Shown piece after piece: positions 34,579 through 41,070 of a stretch of 64,000 nucleotides of DNA. Source of the stretch: Amycolatopsis taiwanensis DSM 45107 (GTDB taxonomy: Bacteria > Actinomycetota > Actinomycetes > Mycobacteriales > Pseudonocardiaceae); NCBI RefSeq assembly GCF_000519205.1, contig NZ_JAFB01000013.1, positions 124,001-188,000 of the forward strand, in the 5' to 3' direction. The notes under the pieces were generated by a model, which saw only the letters and a list, made by a program, of their open reading frames with translations, was not told where the DNA came from and did no database searches. The position numbers and the translations under genes are program-made. The stretch's first letter is position 1. The number at the start of each line of letters is the position of its first letter.

Positions 34579-35063
34579 ACGTCCGTGGACGGTTGTGGAC
34601 GCCACGCTCGATGAGAGCAGGACAGTTCTGCCGCTCGACGAGTCAACCCGCTCGGGCCTGCTTCACGCGCTCGCGCACCTGTCCCCGAACCAGGCCCAGT
34701 TGGCCGGCCCGGACGGTTCGGTTGACTTGCCCGAACCGGTGTACCACGTCCTGCGGAAGATCGTTGAGGACCTGGCCCACGGACGAGCGCTGGTCGCACA
34801 CACGGTTGACCCGCAGCTCACCACCGGGCAGGCCGCCGACCTGCTGGGCGTAACCCGCGTAACCCTCGTCAAGATGCTCCGAGGACGGGGAGATCCCGCA
34901 CACGCGCGCTGGCCGTCACCGCCGTGTGCAACTCGCCGACGTTGTGGCCTACAAGAAACGGGTGCGCCACGAACGGGAGACGGCAATCGATGTCGTCGTG
35001 TTCGAGTCGGCGTACGACGGCACAGCCGACGTGCCGCGAACTCTCCCCGCTGGCGACGAGTGA
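34568..35063 (+). pseudogene. Frameshifted excisionase-type HTH antitoxin gene
   Basis: From GTG 34568 the frame encodes about 104 residues ending in TTGQAADLLGVTRVTLVKML, a MerR/excisionase-like HTH. At 34877-34880 (CTCC) one extra C shifts the frame. Removing it restores EDGEIPHTRAGRHRRVQLAD and on to a stop at 35061-35063, a typical antitoxin C-terminus. No PIN-type toxin gene follows, though such antitoxins normally precede one. It is either a decayed toxin-antitoxin remnant or a sequencing error. The start overlaps the end of the histidine kinase gene. Confidence 0.72.
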
Positions 35064-35304
35064 GCGGTTGGCGCGGTCCAGTCCACCACCGGGAGTCGGT
35101 ACGGGCGGCGCAATCCTCGCGAGCGACGGCTAGGGACTTCCTGGTCGAAGCGCCTTGGCTGCGCGGCAGAAAAGGCCACCTCACATAAGCACGTCTCCGC
35201 ACCAAGGGCGAGCCGCCCTCGCCGAGTGAGACGCAAGGGTGATGGCGCGGCGGGCGCCTCGAGAGTGCGATCGCCTCGGCGAGTGTGACCGGGGAGACTT
35301 TGAC

Positions 35305-35342
35305 TTGCTAGTAATTTCAGTCGAGACTGAAATTACTAGCAA
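35305..35342. promoter_or_regulatory. Perfect 18-bp inverted repeat operator
   Basis: TTGCTAGTAATTTCAGTC, spacer GA, GACTGAAATTACTAGCAA. It is AT-rich within GC-rich DNA and lies 25 bp before the hydrolase start. A -35-like TTGACT at 35300-35305 abuts its left arm. The operon encodes a GbsR/MarR-family regulator, which is the likely ligand. Confidence 0.85.
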
Positions 35343-35366
35343 AGACTCGCATGGAAGGTGGCGGCG

Positions 35367-36308
35367 ATGACTCCGCGTCCCGAGCAGGTGATGTTCAACA
35401 GCCTTGGCACCAGGTGCGCCGGTGATCTGTACCTACCCGAGGCGGACGGCCCCGTTCCCGGCCTGGTGCTGGGGCACAGCGGGGTGATGGTCAAGGAGGC
35501 GCTGGCCGTGTTCGCGCCGTACTTCGTGCGCGCCGGGTTCGCCGTGCTGGCGATCGACTACCGCACGGTCGGTGGCAGCGAGGGTGAACCTCGGGGCCAG
35601 GACTACCCGCAGCGGCAGGTGGAGGACTTCCGCAGCGGGATCTCCTACCTGCAGAGCCGGCCGGAGGTGGACGCGGCCCGGATCGGGCTGTGGGGGGTCA
35701 GCGTCGGGGGCTCGGTCGCGGTTCAGGCCGCCGTGCTCGACCGGCGCGCGAAGTGTGTCGTGGTGCAGAGCCCGAGCGTGTGGAACGGGTGGCGCTACCT
35801 GGAGCGGTTGGTTGGCCGCTCCGGTGTGCATGCGATGCGGGAAAGCCTGGACGAGGACTGGCAACGCCGCTACGAGGGTGAGGCCAGCGCCCGGGTCCCG
35901 CACCTGACGCTGGAGGGGGAGAACGTGGCGGAAGCGCCGGACCTGGCCGCCGAGATGTTTCCCAGCTATCGCAACGAGAAGACGCACGACTCCACCGAGC
36001 ACCTGCTCACTTTCGCGCCCGAGGACCTCATCCACCGACTGGCCCCGACCCCGCTGTTGATGATCGCCAACGGTGGCTGGGACCCGTACCACATGCTCGA
36101 GGAGGCGCAGAGCGCGTTCGCCAAGGCCGGTGAGCCGAAACGGCTGGAGGTGCTGCCCTACGACGTCCTCGGCCTCTACACCGGTCCGGGTCTGGAGGAG
36201 GCGATGGCGCTGGCGGTGGGCTGGTTCGACCGCTATCTGCGCAGGACCCGGCTGGCCACCGCCACCCCGACGCCCACCCTTGAGTCGGTGGCTGCCATGA
36301 CACAGTGA
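35367..36308 (+). CDS. Alpha/beta-hydrolase family protein, catalytic His apparently missing
   Basis: The protein has 313 residues. ATG 35367 lies 8 nt after GGAAGG; a GTG at 35358 is in frame. The fold resembles dienelactone-hydrolase/YcjY-like proteins. The nucleophile elbow GVSVGGS puts Ser at 112 and the acid is likely Asp239 (NGGWDPYH). Where relatives have the catalytic histidine before the 'LYTGPG' region, this protein reads LPYDVLGLYTGPG, with no His. It may be inactive, or may use another residue. First gene of a three-gene operon behind the 18-bp palindrome. Confidence 0.85.
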   Translation: MTPRPEQVMFNSLGTRCAGDLYLPEADGPVPGLVLGHSGVMVKEALAVFAPYFVRAGFAVLAIDYRTVGGSEGEPRGQDYPQRQVEDFRSGISYLQSRPEVDAARIGLWGVSVGGSVAVQAAVLDRRAKCVVVQSPSVWNGWRYLERLVGRSGVHAMRESLDEDWQRRYEGEASARVPHLTLEGENVAEAPDLAAEMFPSYRNEKTHDSTEHLLTFAPEDLIHRLAPTPLLMIANGGWDPYHMLEEAQSAFAKAGEPKRLEVLPYDVLGLYTGPGLEEAMALAVGWFDRYLRRTRLATATPTPTLESVAAMTQ

Positions 36309-36341
36309 CAGCCCGGACCAGTCAGCCGAGGAGGAAGCGTG

Positions 36342-36797
36342 ATGTCCAGTCAGGACAACCAGGATGAGGTGCTGCGGTGGATCGAGCGAGTGGCCACGTT
36401 CTGTGTGGAGGAGTGGGCGCTCTCGCCGATCACCGGGCGGATCCTCGGCCTGCTGATGATCTGTGACCCACCCGAGCGCTCCGCCGGCCAGATCGCCGAG
36501 ACGATCCAGGCCAGCCGCGCCTCGCTCACCTCGAACATGCGCTTCCTCACCACCATCGGGCTTATCCGCAAGGTCCGGGTGCCGGGTGACCGCACCACGT
36601 ACTACCGCATCGAGGACGACGCCTGGCACAAGGTCATCCAGCGCAAACTCGACAGCCTCGGCGCCTTCGGGGACGTCGCCGACGAGGGCATGCAACTCGC
36701 CGGCGGCGAAGGCCCCCGCACCGAACGAATCCGTGCCGCGCAGCAGGCGCTGACCTGGCTGCGCGACATCGCCGCGCGCAATCCCCTGAAAACGTAA
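36342..36797 (+). CDS. GbsR/MarR-family transcriptional regulator
   Basis: The protein has 151 residues; ATG 36342 follows GAGGAAG. The winged HTH is GRILGLLMICDPPERSAGQI, then AETIQASRASLTSNMRFLTTI, with the wing GLIRKVRVPGDRTTYYRIED. The C-terminal helices probably form the dimer. This family often controls its own operon, and the perfect inverted repeat at 35305-35342 is the natural operator. The hydrolase upstream (33 nt gap) and the methyltransferase downstream (9 nt gap) are in the same transcript. Confidence 0.9.
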   Translation: MSSQDNQDEVLRWIERVATFCVEEWALSPITGRILGLLMICDPPERSAGQIAETIQASRASLTSNMRFLTTIGLIRKVRVPGDRTTYYRIEDDAWHKVIQRKLDSLGAFGDVADEGMQLAGGEGPRTERIRAAQQALTWLRDIAARNPLKT

Positions 36798-36806
36798 GGA
36801 CTTTTC

Positions 36807-37619
36807 GTGCAACGCCTGCGACTCGACCTGGACCCGCTCCGGGAAACCCTGCTGCTGACCCTCTACGCCAGGGCCCTGGACGCCAAGCTCGGGCACCCGA
36901 TCCTCGGCGACACCCACTCCGCGGAGATCGCCGACGCGATCGACTACGACTTCGCCAAGCTCAAAATCAAGCCCAGCCTCATTTGTGGCACCGCCCTACG
37001 CGCCAAGAAACTCGACGACACGGTCCGGGCGTTCGTTGCAGACCACCCCGACGCCGTTGTGCTCGATCTCGGATGCGGACTCGACACGCGCATGCTTCGC
37101 TGTGACCCACCCGCCGGCGTCGACTGGTACGACGTCGACTTCCCCGACATCGTCGACTTACGGCCCCAGTTCCTCCCGGACCGGTCGCTGCGCATAGGCG
37201 CCGACCTGACCGAACCGGGCTGGCTCGACCCGCTGCCCCGCGACCGGCCAGCCATGATCGTCGCGGAGGGCCTGCTGCCCTTCCTGCCCGGCGACACCTT
37301 CCAGCGGATGACCCGGCAACTGACCACGCATTTCGACACCGGCGAACTCGCTCTCAACGGCTACACCCGGTTCGCCGCCTGGTCGATGAAATACCACCCG
37401 ACGATCAAAGCCATCGGTATCACGGCCGCCCAGGGCTTCGACGACGCACACGAGCCCGAGACGTGGGGCGCCGCCCTCACCCTGGCCGAGGAGAAATTAC
37501 TCGTCCGTGCCCCGGAAGTGGCCGACTTTCCCCAGCCACTGCGCGCGGCCACCCGGCTCATGAGCCGCAGCACCGCCATGTCCCGGCAAGGTACCCGCAT
37601 ACTCCGCTACCGGTTCTGA
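36807..37619 (+). CDS. Class I SAM methyltransferase of the LCMT/TcmP type
   Basis: The protein has 270 residues from GTG 36807. The N-terminal part ETLLLTLYARALDAKLGHPI and the SAM-binding motif VVLDLGCGLDTRMLR, followed by DWYDVDFPDIV, mark the leucine-carboxyl-methyltransferase-like family, also used as O-methyltransferases in polyketide pathways. MIVAEGLLPFL corresponds to the post-III motif. It closes the hydrolase-GbsR-methyltransferase operon. The substrate is unknown; methylation of a carboxyl or hydroxyl group of a small toxic compound is a reasonable guess. Confidence 0.9.
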   Translation: MQRLRLDLDPLRETLLLTLYARALDAKLGHPILGDTHSAEIADAIDYDFAKLKIKPSLICGTALRAKKLDDTVRAFVADHPDAVVLDLGCGLDTRMLRCDPPAGVDWYDVDFPDIVDLRPQFLPDRSLRIGADLTEPGWLDPLPRDRPAMIVAEGLLPFLPGDTFQRMTRQLTTHFDTGELALNGYTRFAAWSMKYHPTIKAIGITAAQGFDDAHEPETWGAALTLAEEKLLVRAPEVADFPQPLRAATRLMSRSTAMSRQGTRILRYRF

Positions 37620-37691
37620 ATCCGGGTAGCACCACCGAAAAGGCCGGGTCATCGCCCTTCGCTTGCGGCACGACGACCGTGCACGGAATTC

Positions 37692-37722
37692 TTGACCTCG
37701 TCCTATGTAGAGGTTCCAGACT
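37692..37722 (+). promoter_or_regulatory. MerR-type promoter with 19-bp spacer
   Basis: -35 TTGACC (37692-37697), 19-bp spacer, -10 CAGACT (37717-37722). The spacer carries ACCTC-N10-GAGGT (37695-37714), the geometry of SoxR/MerR-family operators. The ATG at 37730 lies 7 nt past the -10, so the transcript is probably leaderless. No MerR gene is in the window. Confidence 0.7.
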
Positions 37723-37729
37723 GGTCGGC

Positions 37730-38119
37730 ATGAGTGATATCGAGGAGATCAAGCAGATCATTGCTGATGTCGAGCGCGGGTTCAATACCAACGATGCTGC
37801 GTTGATGAACAAGCACCTGGCGCCTGACGCCGCCGTCGTCAACGTCGTGGGGGCTCGGCTGGCCGGGTTGGCGGAGATCATGGCGTCCAGCGAGCAGGGG
37901 TTGGCGGGACCGTTGCGGGACCAGTATGCGCGATACGTCGTGCGGGATGTGCGCTTCGTGCGGCCGGACGTGGCGTTGGCGTACAAGGAGGCGTATGCGA
38001 TCACCGCGGACGGCGGGCCCATCGACTCCGACCACACGATGTGTGCGCTGTACGTGCTGGTCAAGGACGACGGCCGCTGGTTGATCACGGCAAGGCAGAA
38101 CACGTTGGTGCCCAGATAG
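37730..38119 (+). CDS. SnoaL-like/DUF4440 (SgcJ/EcaC-type) small protein
   Basis: The protein has 129 residues. ATG 37730 coincides with the predicted transcription start. The nuclear-transport-factor-2-like fold is shown by IIADVERGFNTNDAALMNKHLAPDAAVV, shortened here to the core NTNDAALMNKHLAPDA, then DVRFVRPDVALAYKEAYA and DGRWLITARQNTLVP. The family is often labelled SgcJ/EcaC oxidoreductase, but the enzymatic role is mostly undefined. Control by a MerR-type regulator suggests response to drug or redox stress. Confidence 0.87.
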   Translation: MSDIEEIKQIIADVERGFNTNDAALMNKHLAPDAAVVNVVGARLAGLAEIMASSEQGLAGPLRDQYARYVVRDVRFVRPDVALAYKEAYAITADGGPIDSDHTMCALYVLVKDDGRWLITARQNTLVPR

Positions 38120-38138
38120 GACATCCTCGGCGGGGTGG

Positions 38139-38903
38139 TCAAACGGTTCCGGAAAGGCGGGCCAGTTGGTCCCGTGCTGCGCCGGCGATGTCCGCGGGCA
38201 CACCGAGTTCGCCGAGCATGGCCGCCGCCGCGGCCATCTCGTGCGTGCGGCGAACCGCGTGGCGGTAGGTTCCCGTCGTCAGCCGGTCCACAGTGGATTC
38301 GGCTGCCGCGGTCAATTCGGCCACGATCACCCCGCGCAACCAGCCCTCGCAGCCCGCCGCCCGTGCGGCCGTCAGCGCCTCGACCACGGCCGACGACATG
38401 CCCTTGAAGAACACGCTGCGGAGCAGCTTGCGTTCGGCGGCAAGCCCGGCGTCGCCGCCCATCACCTCGACGGACGCGCCGAGCGGGCCGAGCAGGTCCG
38501 CGGTGGCGGCGGCCGCGACCCCGCTGGCCAGCATCGGCACCTTGAGCCCACGCCCGGGAACCGGTGCCATGATCGCGATATCGGTGAAGGGCACGTCGTG
38601 CCCGGCGGCGATCTCGGCAAGCTTCCGTTTCATGCCGGGTGAGGCGGTGTTCAGGTCGGCCCACACGGCCCCCGCGCGCAGTCCGGCGAGCCCGGCACGC
38701 AGGGCGTCTTCCGCGGCCGACGCGCTGTTCACGCTGAGCACGAGGTCCGCGCCGGTTGCCGCGTCCGCCTCGGACGAACAGTCACCGGGCAGTTCCGGGT
38801 CGTAGCCGCGCACCGTGGCACCTGCCGCGCGGAGGTCGTGTGCCAGCGCGCCGCCGGCCTCACCGAGCCCGAGTACGGCTATAGTGACGGTCTTTCCGGG
38901 CAT
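38139..38903 (-). CDS. NAD(P)-dependent 6-phosphogluconate-dehydrogenase-like oxidoreductase (DUF1932)
   Basis: The protein has 254 residues. The Rossmann start AVLGLGEAGGALAHDL (GxGxxG-like), LVLSVNSASAAEDA and VWADLNTASPGMK, where the last is typical of 3-hydroxyacid dehydrogenases, are followed by the DUF1932 C-terminal domain with LLRSVFFKGMSSAVVEAL (contains the catalytic Lys). It likely oxidises a beta-hydroxy acid. It is divergent from a GntR gene with two overlapping inverted repeats between them, so the regulator probably controls it. Confidence 0.88.
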   Translation of the reverse strand: MPGKTVTIAVLGLGEAGGALAHDLRAAGATVRGYDPELPGDCSSEADAATGADLVLSVNSASAAEDALRAGLAGLRAGAVWADLNTASPGMKRKLAEIAAGHDVPFTDIAIMAPVPGRGLKVPMLASGVAAAATADLLGPLGASVEVMGGDAGLAAERKLLRSVFFKGMSSAVVEALTAARAAGCEGWLRGVIVAELTAAAESTVDRLTTGTYRHAVRRTHEMAAAAAMLGELGVPADIAGAARDQLARLSGTV

Positions 38904-38953
38904 GAGTGACCCTCCTGACGCGGTCGGCCTACAATCGAGTAGACGATGTTAGC

Positions 38954-38971
38954 GACAAAATTGTCAACAAT
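38954..38971. promoter_or_regulatory. Candidate GntR operator
   Basis: Two overlapping inverted repeats: GACAA-AA-TTGTC (38954-38965) and ATTGT-CA-ACAAT (38960-38971). The second fits the TNGT-N-ACNA type of FadR-subfamily operators. They lie 17 bp upstream of the chosen GntR start and 51 bp upstream of the divergent dehydrogenase. Confidence 0.55.
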
Positions 38972-38987
38972 GAGGCGGGCGGGAGCG

Positions 38988-39659
38988 GTGTTGACGGAGG
39001 ATTCGGCCGAGCGGGCCGGCACGGGAGCGCCGGTGGTGGCCGCCATCAGGGCCGCGATCATCCACGGTGACTTCGCGCCCAACCAGCGGCTGGTCGAGGC
39101 CGATCTTTCCGCGCAGTTCTCGGCGAGCCGGGCGAGCGTGCGCGCGGCGCTGATCGAACTCGCGAACGAGGGCCTGGTCGAGCGGGTGCAGAACCGGGGC
39201 GCCCGGGTACGGTCGATCTCGATCGAGGAGGCCGTGGAGATCTCCGAAGTCCGCATGGTGCTGGAGTCGCTGTGCGCGCGGAAGGCGGCCGAACGGATCA
39301 CCGCCCAGCAGGTGCGCGACCTCAAGGCGATCGGCCGGGCGATGCGCCGGGCGGTCGGCAGCTCGGACGTGGTCGGTTACTCGGAACTCAACGAACAGCT
39401 GCACCGCCGGATCCGCGAGATCGGCGGGCAGCACACCGCCGCGCAGGTGCTGGAGCGGCTGCGGGCACAAAGCGTGCGGCACCAGTTCCGGCTCGCCATG
39501 CGCCCGGGTCGGCCCGCGGTGTCCCTGCCGCAGCACCTGGCGATCATCGACGCGATCTCCGCGCACGAGCCCGAGCTCGCCGAACAAGCCACGCGTGCGC
39601 ACTTGGCCAGCGTGATCGAGGCGCTCGTCGAATCGGCCGAGACAAAACAGCGGGGGTAG
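38988..39659 (+). CDS. GntR-family (FadR subfamily, FCD domain) regulator
   Basis: The protein has 223 residues from GTG 38988. An upstream in-frame ATG (38946) would run through the operator and lacks a ribosome site, so it is rejected. The winged HTH spans residues of IRAAIIHGDFAPNQRLVEAD and FSASRASVRAALIELANEGL. The FCD effector domain has EVRMVLESLCARKAA, ELNEQLHRRI with metal-binding His, and a final HLASVIEALVES. It likely responds to an organic acid and controls the adjacent dehydrogenase. Confidence 0.9.
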   Translation: MLTEDSAERAGTGAPVVAAIRAAIIHGDFAPNQRLVEADLSAQFSASRASVRAALIELANEGLVERVQNRGARVRSISIEEAVEISEVRMVLESLCARKAAERITAQQVRDLKAIGRAMRRAVGSSDVVGYSELNEQLHRRIREIGGQHTAAQVLERLRAQSVRHQFRLAMRPGRPAVSLPQHLAIIDAISAHEPELAEQATRAHLASVIEALVESAETKQRG

Positions 39660-39664
39660 CGCAC

Positions 39665-40291
39665 TTACTTTCCGCGCCGGGCGACCCACGCGGCCACCTG
39701 TGTTCTCCGCTGCATCCCCAGTTTGGCGAGCACCGAGGTCACGTAGTTCTTCACGGTTTTCTCGGCGAGGAACAGCTGTTCGGCGATCTCCCGGTTGGAC
39801 AGTCCGTCACCGATCAGTTGCAGTACGCTGCGTTCCCGCTCGGTGAGGTGGGCCAGCGCGTCGTCGTGCGGGTGGCGGAACTTGTCGAGTATTCGCGCGG
39901 TGGTGAGCGGGTCCAGCAGGGACCGGCCGGCGGCCACCTCCCGCACCGCGTTGACCACGTCCTGGCCACGCACCTGCTTCAGCAGGTAGCCGGAGGCACC
40001 CGCCATGATCGCGCCGACCATGGCCTCCTCGTCGTCGAAGGCGGTGAGCACGAGGCATTTCGGCGCGTTCGGCTTCGACCGCAGCTCGCGGCACAGCGTC
40101 ACACCGTCCCCCTCGCCGAGACGCACGTCCACCACGGCCACGTCCGGCTCGACGTGCATCGCCACCGCCAGTGCCTCGTCCGCGCTGCTCGCCTCGGCGA
40201 CGACCTCGATATCGGGTTCGTCGCTGAGGAGTTCCCGAAGTCCCCGGCGCACGACTTCGTGGTCGTCAACGAGCAGCACCTGAATAGCCAT
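39665..40291 (-). CDS. devR: NarL/FixJ response regulator, DevR (DosR)-like
   Basis: The protein has 208 residues. The receiver has LLVDDHEVVRRGLRELL, phospho-acceptor Asp55 (VVDVRLGEGDG), LVLTAFDDEEAMVGAIMAGA and the Lys in YLLKQVRG. The C-terminal LuxR-type HTH has LTERERSVLQLIGDGLSNRE, IAEQLFLAEKTVKNYVTSVL and AKLGMQRRTQ, closely matching the M. tuberculosis DevR DNA-binding residues. TAACCT (minus strand) lies 6 nt before the ATG. The gene converges with GntR (5 nt gap). The symbol is by similarity; its partner may be the kinase at 33355. Confidence 0.88.
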   Translation of the reverse strand: MAIQVLLVDDHEVVRRGLRELLSDEPDIEVVAEASSADEALAVAMHVEPDVAVVDVRLGEGDGVTLCRELRSKPNAPKCLVLTAFDDEEAMVGAIMAGASGYLLKQVRGQDVVNAVREVAAGRSLLDPLTTARILDKFRHPHDDALAHLTERERSVLQLIGDGLSNREIAEQLFLAEKTVKNYVTSVLAKLGMQRRTQVAAWVARRGK

Positions 40292-40627
40292 ACCCCGAGG
40301 TTACGTGGCGGTTGTCCGCCGGTTCGCAGCCTCTGCCCGGACGAATCCTCCGGGCCGGCTGCCGTTCCGCCGACAGCGCCTTGGCCTCGGCCGGCGCCGG
40401 GCCGCCGAACCGAACAACCCGGTGACCTGGCGGCCGGCGGTGCCGTCGTTTCCGCGATCTGGAAACCGGACAGAATCCCGGTGGCAAATGTCCGGAATGG
40501 GGCAAGCAGCCGAATCGGAAAACGCTTTCAGCGGACAGTGGCGGCGCGGTTACCCGCGGCTGTCGGAAGTCACAAAGCCCGGATGCTCCATAAGGTGCCG
40601 TTGATGTCATGCGGTATCACTGTTGCC
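40292..40627. other. Intergenic region upstream of devR-like and DUF3024 genes
   Basis: This 336-bp gap holds the TAACCT -10 of the devR-like gene (plus strand AGGTTA, 40298-40303) and should hold the DUF3024 promoter. A GAAAACGCTTTC inverted word occurs at about 40518. No convincing DevR box was found, and no gene is supported. Confidence 0.5.
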
Positions 40628-40990
40628 ATGTCGCCGATCCCCGAGCTACAGCAACGGCAGATCGATCGCTGGTGCGAGCGGCGCGTCCCAGCGAGTAAAC
40701 GCGGGGAGCTCACGGTGATGTCCCGCTGGCGCGGGCGCATGGTGACGTTGGTCGAAAAGCGCGCGGAGCCCCCCGACGGCGGAGGGCCCGCACAGGTCAC
40801 CGAACATGCTTTCGCGCAGTTGCGTTACGGCACGGACGGGTTGTGGACCCTTTACTACTGGGTGGACGGCCTCGCGCGCTGGCGCCAGTATCCGGCGAGC
40901 CTGCCGGAGAATTCCCCGGTGCCGCTGCTGCAGGACATCGACCGCAGCACCGACGACGGCTACTTCCACACCTGGCTCAGCGCGCGGTAA
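40628..40990 (+). CDS. DUF3024 domain protein
   Basis: The protein has 120 residues from ATG 40628. The conserved core includes RRVPASKRGELTVMSRWRGR, TLVEKRAEP, then AQLRYGTDGLWTLYYWVDGLARW with its pattern of aromatic residues, and the final TWLSAR. The family is small and cytoplasmic with unknown function. It is a single-gene unit followed by a G/C-rich stretch before the next gene. Confidence 0.82.
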   Translation: MSPIPELQQRQIDRWCERRVPASKRGELTVMSRWRGRMVTLVEKRAEPPDGGGPAQVTEHAFAQLRYGTDGLWTLYYWVDGLARWRQYPASLPENSPVPLLQDIDRSTDDGYFHTWLSAR

Positions 40991-41070
40991 GAACGCCAGG
41001 GGCTGCACCCCCGGAGGGGGCAGCGGGGTAGCACCCCCAGCGGACACCGGTGTCGGTGGGCGGTGCCACT

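Noticed and set aside
40292-40627. DosR box upstream of the devR-like gene
   Set aside because: The best candidate (CCGGACATTTGCCACCGG on the minus strand) misses several conserved positions.
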